This document shows, in pieces, positions 47,253 to 55,825 of a DNA stretch of 64,000 nucleotides. The notes under the pieces were generated by a model. It saw nothing but the letters and a program-made list of their open reading frames with translations. It made no database searches and had not been told where the DNA came from. The DNA is from Gimesia sp. (GTDB lineage: Bacteria > Planctomycetota > Planctomycetia > Planctomycetales > Planctomycetaceae), in NCBI RefSeq assembly GCF_040219335.1, contig NZ_JAVJSQ010000012.1:1-64000 (forward strand), read 5' to 3'. How positions within the stretch are numbered: the first letter of the stretch is position 1; every line of letters begins with the position of its first letter. The position numbers and the translations under genes are program-made.

Positions 47253-48293
47253 TTAGAATTTGCCGCTACGCGATTCAAAGTGAGTCGGCTTGCCCAGCAG
47301 GGGGCCGTCGGTTTGAATCCAGTGTGCGATCCAGTCGAATATCTGTTCGACATCCACCAGCGGGGCTCCGTACTTCTGATGACCATACTGGCCGTTATTC
47401 AGCAGGGCGTCCCGCGCTTCACTGCCTGTGAAGTGCACCGGTTTTCCGAAGAGTTCTCCAAACCGTTCGCAGACCTCGCGCACTTTGAGAATACACGGAC
47501 CGGCGACATTCAGGTAAGCCGGTGGGGTAGTGGCATCGGGCAGCGAGCAAAGCGTCATCGCATTCGCGTCTCCCTGCCAGATCACGTTGACGTAACCCAT
47601 GGAAACATCAATCGTCTGTTCCTGGTAGACCTGAAGTGCGAGATCGACAAGTACACCGTAGCGGCACTCGGTGGCGTAGTTCAGGCGGATGATCGTCATC
47701 GGGATCTCCAGCGTGCGGCTGAAATGTTCGAACATTCGTTCGCGACCCAGGCAACTCATCGCATACTCACCCACGGGATCGGGCTGATCGGTTTCGACCG
47801 AACCCGAACCGTTTGCAGGGACGAGTCCGTAGATATTGCCTGTGGAAAATGCGGTGATGCGGCTGTTTCGATACTTGTTACAGACCAGGGCAGGAAGATA
47901 AGTATTCATGGCCCAGGTCAGCGATTCGTTGCCCGTGGCGCCGAATTTCATGCCCGCCATGTAGATTACGTTGGGAACGTCAGGCAGACTCTGGATGAAA
48001 TCGCTATCGAGCAGATCTCCTTTGATCGTTTCAATGCCGAGGTCTTCCAGAGGCTGACGGCTGGATTCATCCGAAAAGCGGCTGACGCCGATTACGCGCC
48101 GGGTGATTCCGGCGGCTTTATCGGCGCGGAGGATCATCTGTGCCAGCGTTGGTCCCATTTTGCCCGCGATGCCCAGCAGAATCAGATCGCCGGGAGTCTG
48201 TTGCAATGCTTCAATCACGCCGGGTGTGGGGCGGCTGAGCAGTTCTTCGAGTTGTGCGACGTTCTCAATTGTTTCGGGAAATTCCTGAGGCAT
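47253..48293 (-). CDS. NAD-dependent epimerase/dehydratase family protein with altered YxxxK
   Basis: This 346-residue extended-SDR-like protein has the dinucleotide motif GIAGKMG in LILLGIAGKMGPTL and the Ser/Thr region AFSTGNIYG. The expected YxxxK is EYAMSCLGRERM, with Cys in place of the catalytic Lys. Its C-terminal region (YLNVAGPCILKVREVCERFGELF) fits the SDR substrate lobe. It is first in an operon with the aldolase-like gene. The missing Lys suggests a changed mechanism or a ligand-binding role. Start ATG 48293 agrees with the family N-terminus position. Confidence 0.82.
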   Translation of the reverse strand: MPQEFPETIENVAQLEELLSRPTPGVIEALQQTPGDLILLGIAGKMGPTLAQMILRADKAAGITRRVIGVSRFSDESSRQPLEDLGIETIKGDLLDSDFIQSLPDVPNVIYMAGMKFGATGNESLTWAMNTYLPALVCNKYRNSRITAFSTGNIYGLVPANGSGSVETDQPDPVGEYAMSCLGRERMFEHFSRTLEIPMTIIRLNYATECRYGVLVDLALQVYQEQTIDVSMGYVNVIWQGDANAMTLCSLPDATTPPAYLNVAGPCILKVREVCERFGELFGKPVHFTGSEARDALLNNGQYGHQKYGAPLVDVEQIFDWIAHWIQTDGPLLGKPTHFESRSGKF

Positions 48294-48422
48294 GGTGTCC
48301 CTGGGTATTTGTGGTCGTGTGGGAGCGATATGAAATCGAGTTCAATAACTTAAGGTTCCTAAGCATTATGGCAGGTTTCTCCCGGAAATGGAAACGTACT
48401 GGAAATGTGCACGAAACAAGGC

Positions 48423-48959
48423 TCAATGCGGGGGGAGTTCGCAGGCCAGCAGCTGATCCCAGTCGGGTTGATCAGCCGAGTTCTGGGAAAAATGGCTGGC
48501 GACGATCTGCCCCTTGTCAAGAATCAGCGCTGCTCCCAGCTGTTGCACATCTTTACCGGGGATGCCTGGCAGATGACCGGAGAGGATTGTCGTCTTGAAG
48601 CCGGACCACCAGATTGCAGGTCCGGCGACTTCAGAAAGCCTGCCGCGTTTGACCTGGAAGAGCTCATACAGTTTGCGCTCCGGATCACTGAAAGAGTGGA
48701 CGTCCTGCAGTTGATAGCGGGCCAGCAACTGGCTTGCCTGTTGAGGTTCCATCATATGGACGATGGCAAGTTGCAGGCCGCGTTCTGTGAGTTCAGCGGA
48801 CAGGGACTGCAGTTGGGCCAGAACCTCACGGCAGAAAGGGCAGCCGCCGTGCCTGAGGAACACGACGAGTACGGGGGCCTCATTGGAGAGGTCTGCCAGC
48901 GTCCTGCCACGGGAGGAAGGGAATGCCGCGAGTGCTTCCTGAAAGGGGATCTGATCCAT
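48423..48959 (-). CDS. AhpC/TSA-2 (PRXL2-like) peroxiredoxin family protein
   Basis: The 178-residue thioredoxin-fold protein has APVLVVFLRHGGCPFCREVL, with a CPFC active-site pair near residue 40, and SFSDPERKLYELFQVKRG, matching the PRXL2/SelU-like group. It is cytosolic: no signal peptide. The C-terminal half lacks another conserved Cys. It probably reduces peroxides or disulfides using thioredoxin, but PRXL2 activity is poorly defined. The gene stands alone. Confidence 0.82.
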   Translation of the reverse strand: MDQIPFQEALAAFPSSRGRTLADLSNEAPVLVVFLRHGGCPFCREVLAQLQSLSAELTERGLQLAIVHMMEPQQASQLLARYQLQDVHSFSDPERKLYELFQVKRGRLSEVAGPAIWWSGFKTTILSGHLPGIPGKDVQQLGAALILDKGQIVASHFSQNSADQPDWDQLLACELPPH

Positions 48960-49013
48960 GATGCGCTCTTTTACTTAGACACTGAGGGTTTCAGTTAACT
49001 GCTGAGTGCCAGT

Positions 49014-49316
49014 TTACCATAACGCGTTCGGATGTTCGCGGTGAAAGTCATCGATTTGCTGCACCGTGTCTTCGACTTTTTCCAAATCGGTGTAGTACAT
49101 CGCGCTGGGATCGATCTGGTGTGCTTCCAGGTGTTCTATTTTCGCACGGATCTGCGGGACCCGGGCGATGCGGGGGAGTGCCACGAACCAGACCAGGCTG
49201 AGGGCACCGGTTACCAGCAGAAAGCCTGACCAGCGCCGGCGCAGACCAGCAGAGTGGTTTGGGGAATCAGATTTCGGACAATCGTGAGGCACTGGTACAC
49301 TGACTGGTAGAGACAC
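49014..49316 (-). CDS. Small single-helix membrane protein coupled to a DUF1501 gene
   Basis: The 100-residue product has one membrane helix (SGFLLVTGALSLVWFVALP) and a soluble C-terminal part (IDPSAMYYTDLEKVEDTVQQI, ending in NALW). Translation starts at a GTG whose first base is the last base of the DUF1501 stop (TAGTG), so the two overlap by one base and are probably translationally coupled. It is not recognised as a known family. It may be an accessory or anchor for the DUF1501 protein. Confidence 0.75.
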   Translation of the reverse strand: MSLPVSVPVPHDCPKSDSPNHSAGLRRRWSGFLLVTGALSLVWFVALPRIARVPQIRAKIEHLEAHQIDPSAMYYTDLEKVEDTVQQIDDFHREHPNALW

Positions 49317-50695
49317 TAAAAGAGTTCGCTGATCACTTCACCATGATCTACGGCTATCGTAGGTCTTCCAGAGTGATCCGGGAAGTGCATTTCCGGATCC
49401 ATGCCTAATACACGGTAAATCGTATGATGAATATGACCGGGACGGACGGGACGGTCCGCAGGGGCATCCCCCAGACGATTGGTGGCGCCGACAATCCGGC
49501 CCCCTTTGACACCTCCGCCGCCCAGCAGGCAGAACATGGAGTTGCCCCAGTGGTCGCGGCCGGGCGTTCCCTGGCTTAATGGAGGTCCACCGTTGCCGCC
49601 ATCGTTCATGCGGGGAGTGCGGCTGAATTCACCACACAACACGACCAGCACCTTTTCACTGAGACCGCGTTGTGCGAGGTCTTCAAACAGGGCGCTCACG
49701 GCCTGGTCGACACGGGGGAGATAACTTTCCATCCCGCTCTGCAGGTTCCAGTGATGGTCCCAGCCACCGAAGTGCACGGTGACGAAGGTGGTTCCCGCTT
49801 CCACCAGACGGCGGGCCAGCAGGACACTCTGTCCCCAGGTGTGGCGCCCGTATTGATCGCGAAGCTTTTCGTCTTCGGATTTCAGATCAAAGGCGCGGCG
49901 GGCTTTTTCGCCGGTGACCATGTCGTAAGCTTTCTGGTCCAGACGATCCATGGAATCGAGCATGCCCGACTGGTCCACATCTCTGCGGAGGCGATCAAAT
50001 GTTTTGAGCAGGTCTTTGCGGTCTTTGAGCCGCTGGAGGGAGAGCCCGTTGATGGGGCTCAGGTTCTGGACCTGGAAATTCTGGTTGTTGGGATCCGAGC
50101 CGGTTTCGAAGGGATCGTATTGGACTCCCAGGAAGTTGCCGCCGAAGTAACCGGGACGCAAACCGATGCTCGACGCGTAAGGGACGGAGACGTAGGCCGG
50201 CATCCCCGGATCACGCGGACCGAGAACCTTGGTAGCCATCGAGGCGATAGACGGATTCCGACCGGGTGTGCTGCCACCGCTGACGCCTCCCCGTCCGGTG
50301 AGCATCCAGTGTCCGCCGGTAAAGTGGTCGCCGGTATTGTGGTGCAGAGAACGAACGACCGAGAACTTGTCTGCACATTTCGCCTGGAGCGGAAACAACT
50401 CGGTAATGTCCATGCCGGGGACGTTAGTATGAATCGGATTCCAGATGCCCCTGTATTCGCTGGGGGCTTCGGGCTTCATGTCATAGGTGTCGAGGTGGCT
50501 CGGTCCGCCATCGAGCCAGAGCAGAATGACGGAGGTATCTTTCTTTGGGATGCCGTTCTGAGCTGCGTTTGCTTTCGCATGCAGGATCTGTGAGAGGCTG
50601 GCCGAGCCCATGCCCGCCATACCGACCTGCAGGAAGTGACGACGGCTGAGACCGTCACAATATTTGCCGCTTTTGCCAAACTCGACACGGAACAT
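49316..50695 (-). CDS. DUF1501 family exported protein
   Basis: This 459-residue DUF1501 protein has a Tat-like start (LSRRHFLQVGMAGMGSASL) and the family blocks LLWLDGGPSHLDTYDMKPEAPSE, RSLHHNTGDHFTGGHWMLTG, HFGGWDHHWNLQS, and CGEFSRTPRMNDG followed by a GRDHWG segment. It has no DUF1549/DUF1553 partner gene here; instead a small membrane protein overlaps its stop. The conserved Asp, His and Glu residues suggest a metal site like that of alkaline phosphatase superfamily enzymes. It is upstream in the minus-strand pair. Confidence 0.92.
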   Translation of the reverse strand: MFRVEFGKSGKYCDGLSRRHFLQVGMAGMGSASLSQILHAKANAAQNGIPKKDTSVILLWLDGGPSHLDTYDMKPEAPSEYRGIWNPIHTNVPGMDITELFPLQAKCADKFSVVRSLHHNTGDHFTGGHWMLTGRGGVSGGSTPGRNPSIASMATKVLGPRDPGMPAYVSVPYASSIGLRPGYFGGNFLGVQYDPFETGSDPNNQNFQVQNLSPINGLSLQRLKDRKDLLKTFDRLRRDVDQSGMLDSMDRLDQKAYDMVTGEKARRAFDLKSEDEKLRDQYGRHTWGQSVLLARRLVEAGTTFVTVHFGGWDHHWNLQSGMESYLPRVDQAVSALFEDLAQRGLSEKVLVVLCGEFSRTPRMNDGGNGGPPLSQGTPGRDHWGNSMFCLLGGGGVKGGRIVGATNRLGDAPADRPVRPGHIHHTIYRVLGMDPEMHFPDHSGRPTIAVDHGEVISELF

Positions 50696-50839
50696 AATTG
50701 CGCTCCAGAACGCGACTAAGAAATAAGTGAACGTTGATGTATTTTAGAATCCTCTCTCTGGTTTCGTCAATAACGAAGCGCTCTGTTTCAAGTGAGAGAG
50801 CGGGAATCAGGGGAGAGGGCAAACAGCGAAGCAGGACGG

Positions 50840-51745
50840 TCAGCTGATGGCTGCGGACTTCTCTTTCGCCGCCCGATAAATGACGCCGTTGATTTCAGCC
50901 CCCATCATCAGAATCGCTCCGGTCATATACAACCAGACGAGTAACACAATGAATCCCCCCAGGGTGCCATAAGTTTCGTTGTAGTGTGCAAAATTTTCGA
51001 CATACTCACGAAAGCCCAGCAACATGACCACCCAGCTGACAACAACAAACAGGCTGCCCGGAGTGATGATGTTCCAGGGAAGTCTGACACTGGGAACGGC
51101 CCAGTAAATGACCGAGGTCGAAATCAGCATGAAGCCGCAGGCAACTGACCAGCGGGTACCGGCTGAGAGCAGGACGTGCAGCCAGGGCATATCAAAATTG
51201 GACAGCAGCAGGCGGGCCATCGCGGGGCCGACCACCAGCAGAATCATGGCAAGTAACAACAGGAACAGCACAAAAAATGTCAGCAACAGGGAGAGTCCGC
51301 CCGCTTTGAGTAACTTTCTGCGATGATCGACTTCAAACACGGCATCCAGTCCTTTACCCATCGTGAGGAACAGGCGCATGCCCCCCCAGGATAGAAGGAC
51401 CACCCCGCCCATGATCAGACTGAAAGTCGTTTTCTTCTGGATGTCGGCGATCTGGTCGAACAGGATTTGGGAGAGATCATGGGGCAGTCCCATATTGATG
51501 GCATTCTCCATACTGCGAATCAGGCCCTCGATGGGGAGTTGAGCCACACAGCCAATCAGGACCATCAGCAGAGGGAAGAGCGTGAAGATGGCGTAATAGG
51601 CGAACTGTGCGCTCTGGGCGCTAAGGCGGTGCTGGTTGTAGCCGATAAAGGCGCGACGGACCAGATCCCAGGGAGTCAGGCCTCCTAATTTCCACATCGC
51701 GAGAAAGCCGATTTTGCTCAGATCAAGTTGTTCGGTTTTGTTCAT
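50840..51745 (-). CDS. YihY/BrkB family integral membrane protein
   Basis: This 301-residue protein has six predicted membrane helices in the YihY (formerly ribonuclease BN) pattern: AQFAYYAIFTLFPLLMVLIG, the loop KGLDAVFEVDHRRKLLKAG, LTFFVLFLLLLAMILLV, and GFIVLLVWLYMTGAILMMGAEINGV at the end. The length is typical. Molecular function is unknown; members are proposed transporters or envelope proteins. It is divergent from the Cys-rich lipoprotein gene. Confidence 0.92.
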   Translation of the reverse strand: MNKTEQLDLSKIGFLAMWKLGGLTPWDLVRRAFIGYNQHRLSAQSAQFAYYAIFTLFPLLMVLIGCVAQLPIEGLIRSMENAINMGLPHDLSQILFDQIADIQKKTTFSLIMGGVVLLSWGGMRLFLTMGKGLDAVFEVDHRRKLLKAGGLSLLLTFFVLFLLLLAMILLVVGPAMARLLLSNFDMPWLHVLLSAGTRWSVACGFMLISTSVIYWAVPSVRLPWNIITPGSLFVVVSWVVMLLGFREYVENFAHYNETYGTLGGFIVLLVWLYMTGAILMMGAEINGVIYRAAKEKSAAIS

Positions 51746-51906
51746 GTTTGTTTAATCTGTTCTATTACAACGGCTTACGGCAACGCGAACCTCTGGCAGC
51801 TGAACGACAATAAAAATCGTTAAAATTCCTATAATCATTAAAGGTTAACATTGGGAAAGGTCGATCTCAGAGATAGAGGGTTCTCTCTGCAGGGGATCCT
51901 GCGACT

Positions 51907-51923
51907 GTCACTCCGCGAGTGAC
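51907..51923. promoter_or_regulatory. Inverted repeat in the 5' region of the Cys-rich lipoprotein gene
   Basis: GTCACTC (51907-51913) and GAGTGAC (51917-51923) form a perfect 7-bp dyad around CGC, ending 38 bases before the ATG at 51962. A TATAAT (51830-51835) lies 71 bases upstream without an obvious -35 box. The dyad may be a 5' UTR hairpin or an operator. Confidence 0.5.
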
Positions 51924-51961
51924 GACCACTTTTACGAACTGAGATTGACCGGATTTTCCAA

Positions 51962-52693
51962 ATGAATTCGTTACTGAAATTAAGTGTGGGTATTTTATTC
52001 TGTCTTCCTCTGACCGGCTGCGCCGGACCAGGTTATTACGATCCGTCGACCGGCATGGTCTGCGGTGGTGAGATGTACGGCCCCACCAACTTCATGGATG
52101 ATATCAGATGTTCGCTTTCAAAGCACCGCGCACAGCGGATGCAAAAGCTATGCTGTAATTCCTGTGATCCGTGTAATACCTGTGATCCCTGCGGTGGCTG
52201 CAATACCTGCGGTCCTTTCAAGAAGCATGGGTTTGGTAAGAAGTTCCCTTCTACACTGGCTTCGGGAACCTTCAGCTATGGTGGCTGGGATGAAGGCCCC
52301 ATGGAAACCTATCCCATGGAATCGTACCCCACGCCGAACTTCTCTTCCCAGTCCAACTGCCCGACGTGTGGTCCGCAGGGAGGGCAGGGACAGTACTATG
52401 AATCTCCACAAACCTATGAAGGTGATTATCAAGGCGACTACCACGGCGGATTCGTACCGGAAGGACACGGTACTCCCTCTGGGCCTGCAACTGTTGTCCC
52501 TCAGAAGATTGCCCCTACGCCCGATCACGGACCTAAGGGAGCCATTCAGAAACCAGCGCCTGCACCTGCTGCCGAAGAACCCATGTCTTCCGTTCCGCCT
52601 TCCATGCTGTATGCTCCGACCAACATTCCCAGTTCGGCTCAGCCCGGTCAGGGAGCCCGTCCGGTGCGGTGGGTACCAGCTCAGGTTCACTAA
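51962..52693 (+). CDS. Cys-rich Pro/Gly-rich lipoprotein of unknown function
   Basis: The 243-residue product begins with a lipoprotein signal and lipobox LTGC (Cys20). A dense cysteine cluster follows near residues 64-85 (CCNSCDPCNTCDPCGGCN, then TCGP), with regular CxxC spacing. The rest is Gly/Pro/Tyr-rich low complexity with Gln, ending in Pro-rich segments (KPAPAPAAEEPMSSVPPSM). The spacing could bind metals or make disulfide crosslinks at the cell surface. I do not recognise a family; it may be planctomycete-specific. The gene is monocistronic and divergent from the YihY-like gene. Confidence 0.75.
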   Translation: MNSLLKLSVGILFCLPLTGCAGPGYYDPSTGMVCGGEMYGPTNFMDDIRCSLSKHRAQRMQKLCCNSCDPCNTCDPCGGCNTCGPFKKHGFGKKFPSTLASGTFSYGGWDEGPMETYPMESYPTPNFSSQSNCPTCGPQGGQGQYYESPQTYEGDYQGDYHGGFVPEGHGTPSGPATVVPQKIAPTPDHGPKGAIQKPAPAPAAEEPMSSVPPSMLYAPTNIPSSAQPGQGARPVRWVPAQVH

Positions 52694-52790
52694 GCAGACG
52701 CGGAGTGCAGCAGAAATCTCAGGCCGTCTATCAACAATGAACGTGCCGGCCTGAGTTGAGAACAGATCCGAAAGGGAAGGGACCCTTGCC

Positions 52791-54239
52791 GTGCAGCGAA
52801 CTGAAACTCTAATGCAGGGAACCGGTTCTCTGTCTGTTCGTCTTCTGAATTGTCTGCTGACTCTCTCCATCGTAGTTCTGGTTTCTGCCAGGACGACGGA
52901 GTGTCAGGCGGAGCTCTTCGAAGTGGGGCCCGATAAAAAGTATACCCTGCTGGAAAAAGTTCCCTGGGAAAGTCTCTCGCCGGGGGATGAGGTCCAGATT
53001 CACTGGCGGACGCAGCCTTATCGGAGTAAATGGGTACTCTGTCGACGGGGGACCCAGGCGAAGCCGATCGTGATCAAAGGCATTCCCTCCGAGAAAGGGG
53101 ACCTGCCTGTCATCGATGGTCGACGTGCCGTCACGCGACCGCAGCTCCGCTATTGGGGCGAACAGCGGGGCATCATCAAAATTGGTGGTGCCCGCGATCC
53201 TGCTGATACGATGCCTGCGCACATTGTGATCGAGAACCTCGACATCCGCAGTGCACGTCCCTCCTTCTTCTATTTCAGTTCGGACGGACTGCAGAAGTAT
53301 TTTCAGAATGCCGCGGCGATCTTCATTGAAAAAGGGGAACACATTACGATCCGCAACTGCTTCCTGCACGATTGCGGCAACGGTCTGTTTATCGCCCCCG
53401 ACTCGAAAGAGATCCTCGTTGAGAACTGTGCGATCTATCATAACGGGATTGCCGACAGCTACTACGAACACAACGTTTATACTGAAGCAGCCGGGATGAT
53501 CTTTCAGGGAAACTACCTCGGTCCGCTTCGCGAAAACTGCCTGGGGAACAATCTCAAAGATCGCTCTGCCGGCCTGGTCGTGCGCTACAACTGGATCGAA
53601 AGCGGCAACCGACAGCTTGATCTGGTCGATGCCGAGGGCAGCGATACGATTCGCTTTGATCCCCGCTATCGGACCACGTATGTGTATGGCAACGTGCTGG
53701 TGAAACGGGAAGAAGATTCGAACACGCAGATGATTCACTACGGTGGTGACAGTGGCGACGAAGACAATTATCGCAAGGGGACCCTGTTTCTCTACAACAA
53801 CACGATGGTTTCCCGGCGGGCGTCCACTACGCTGGTGCGTCTGTCAACCGCGAGCGAACACCTGGACTGCCGGAATAACATTCTTTATACCTCGCATGAT
53901 GGCAGCAGCCTGGCGATTCTCGATGAAGCGGGGACGGCGAGTCTGAGTCATAACTGGATCAAACGGGGCTGGAAAGCCGCGCATTCCACTCGCTTCGGCA
54001 AGGTCAGTGCGGAAGACGAAATTCATTCCGGTGCCGATCCGGGATTTCAGGACGAAGAGAAAAACCTGTTCTTCCTCACTGCCAAGTCCGCCTGTCTGAA
54101 TAAAGCGGGGGCCCTACCGGAAGCCGTGAAAGCAAATTTCCCCGTAAAACAGGAGTTCAAAGGTCCCCGGGGAATGAAACAACGCCCCGCAGCATCGTTG
54201 AACGATCTGGGGGCGTTGGAACGAGAATCCGAAGAGTAG
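52791..54239 (+). CDS. Exported right-handed parallel beta-helix protein
   Basis: This 482-residue protein has a signal peptide (cleavage after about the AELFEVGPDKK start). Beta-helix coils follow, with regular Ile/Val/Asn pattern (HIVIENLDIRSARPSFFYFS, HITIRNCFLHDCGNGLFIAP, EILVENCAIYHNGI, FLYNNTMVS). The fold suits pectate-lyase-like or glycan-binding enzymes, but no catalytic residues can be named. Start GTG 52791 is used; ATG 52812 is an alternative. It is convergent with the aminopeptidase gene (17 bp). Confidence 0.82.
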   Translation: MQRTETLMQGTGSLSVRLLNCLLTLSIVVLVSARTTECQAELFEVGPDKKYTLLEKVPWESLSPGDEVQIHWRTQPYRSKWVLCRRGTQAKPIVIKGIPSEKGDLPVIDGRRAVTRPQLRYWGEQRGIIKIGGARDPADTMPAHIVIENLDIRSARPSFFYFSSDGLQKYFQNAAAIFIEKGEHITIRNCFLHDCGNGLFIAPDSKEILVENCAIYHNGIADSYYEHNVYTEAAGMIFQGNYLGPLRENCLGNNLKDRSAGLVVRYNWIESGNRQLDLVDAEGSDTIRFDPRYRTTYVYGNVLVKREEDSNTQMIHYGGDSGDEDNYRKGTLFLYNNTMVSRRASTTLVRLSTASEHLDCRNNILYTSHDGSSLAILDEAGTASLSHNWIKRGWKAAHSTRFGKVSAEDEIHSGADPGFQDEEKNLFFLTAKSACLNKAGALPEAVKANFPVKQEFKGPRGMKQRPAASLNDLGALERESEE

Positions 54240-54256
54240 CCTCTGCTATCGTTCGC

Positions 54257-55741
54257 TTAGCCTTTGTATTCGCGGGCAACTTCGACCAGTGTGCGTACCA
54301 TGCAGCCGGTAGCGCCACCTTCACGGTGAGGCAAATTGGCTGAAGCGAAGGCCGGGCCAGCGATATCGAGATGGACCCACGGGGTTTCACTGACAAAGTT
54401 TTCCAGGAACTTGGCGGCGGTGATCGCACCACCCCAGCGAAGACCGACGTTTTTCAGGTCTGCCACATCGCTTTTAAGCTGCTCACCAAACTCGGGGAAC
54501 ATGGGCATTTCCCAGACCGATTCACCGGTGGTTTTGGCTGCGTCCTGGACCGCCTGTGACCATGCTGGAGTGTTGGAGAAGACGCCGGTGACATCTTCAC
54601 CCAGAGCGACGACACAGGCACCGGTCAGCGTGGCGAGATCGATCAGGTTCGAGGCCCCGCGGTCAACGGCCAGCGTGAGGACGTCGGCCAGAACCAGGCG
54701 TCCTTCGGCATCGGTGTTGAGGACTTCGATGGTCTTGCCGTTCCGGGCTTTGAGGACGTCACCCAGTTTGTAAGACGAACCGTTGACCATGTTTTCCACG
54801 AGTCCCATGTAGCCCACGACATTCACGGGCAGCTTGAGGCGGGCAATGGCCGTCATCGCACCGAGGACCGCGGCTGCGCCACCCATGTCGCATTTCATGG
54901 TCTTCATGCCGTCACTGGGCTTGAGTGAAAGTCCGCCGCTGTCGAAGGTGACTCCTTTTCCGACCAGGGCCAGTGTGGGAGCGGAGGCAGCGCCACCCTG
55001 ATGTTTCAGAATCGCCAGGCGGGGAGGCTGATCACTGCCCTGGGCGACGGCCAGCATGGAGCCCATCTTTTCGTCTGCCAGTTGTTTTTCGTCGAGGATC
55101 TCTGCTTCCAGACCACATTCCTTCGCGACTGCCACAACCTTGTCGGCAAAGCTGACGGGAAAGATATCGCCGGCGGGACGGTTGACCACTTCGCGTGCCA
55201 GGTTAACGGCTTCGCCCAGGATTGATCCCTCTGTGATTGCCTGTTGAATTTCAGCAGAGTCCGCGCCCGCGATCGACACTTCCTGGAAGGGGAAGCGGCC
55301 AGGTTCGGCCCGGTACAGATCCTGACCCACCGAACCGACGGTCATGGCGGTACTGATCTGACGGGCGATCTGGGCTGCGGAGAGTGAGCTTTCTGATACT
55401 TCGGGGAGCAGGACCGCGGCGCGGATCTCTTTTTTGGTTGAGATGGCACGGGCGGCGGTCATCAGGGATTTTTCCAGCGCTGCCAGCGAGAGGTCTTTTG
55501 CGGGGCCCAGTCCCGCCAGCAGGATGCGTGGGGTTTTGATTCCGCTTAATCCGAGCAGGGTGGCGTTCGACGCCAGTTTGCCCGTGAAGTCTTCAGCTTC
55601 GATCAGGCGGCTGATCTGACCACTGATCGCTTCGTCCAGTTTTGACACGTCGGCGGGGAGCGGGGCTGCTTCGGCCAGGGGGATAATCAGCCAGTCTGCT
55701 TCGATTGCGGAGAGTGCGTCATTCGTCAATTGTGTCGCCAT
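54257..55741 (-). CDS. pepA: Leucyl aminopeptidase (M17, PepA family)
   Basis: This 494-residue cytosolic peptidase starts at ATG 55741 (MATQLTNDAL), preceded by AAGGGA. The frame runs further upstream but that part overlaps the next divergent gene and is unlike the family. The M17 motifs include the metal and catalytic stretch GVTFDSGGLSLKPSDGMKTM and the arginine/bicarbonate motif NTDAEGRLVLADVL. It forms a dizinc hexamer in known relatives and removes N-terminal leucine and other residues. Its downstream end is convergent with the beta-helix gene, and its start is divergent from the nitrilase gene. Confidence 0.95.
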   Translation of the reverse strand: MATQLTNDALSAIEADWLIIPLAEAAPLPADVSKLDEAISGQISRLIEAEDFTGKLASNATLLGLSGIKTPRILLAGLGPAKDLSLAALEKSLMTAARAISTKKEIRAAVLLPEVSESSLSAAQIARQISTAMTVGSVGQDLYRAEPGRFPFQEVSIAGADSAEIQQAITEGSILGEAVNLAREVVNRPAGDIFPVSFADKVVAVAKECGLEAEILDEKQLADEKMGSMLAVAQGSDQPPRLAILKHQGGAASAPTLALVGKGVTFDSGGLSLKPSDGMKTMKCDMGGAAAVLGAMTAIARLKLPVNVVGYMGLVENMVNGSSYKLGDVLKARNGKTIEVLNTDAEGRLVLADVLTLAVDRGASNLIDLATLTGACVVALGEDVTGVFSNTPAWSQAVQDAAKTTGESVWEMPMFPEFGEQLKSDVADLKNVGLRWGGAITAAKFLENFVSETPWVHLDIAGPAFASANLPHREGGATGCMVRTLVEVAREYKG

Positions 55742-55825
55742 CAGTTTTAAAATCCCTTTATCGTTGGAAAACATCAGATTAAGATGGGTGAATTCACAGC
55801 ATAGCAAATCGGAAGGAAAAACCCA

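Noticed and set aside
46166-48353. Two long plus-strand frames (351 and 398 residues) opposite the aldolase and epimerase genes
   Set aside because: They are antisense to two genes with clear family motifs, have no such motifs themselves, and long antisense frames are usual at this GC content.
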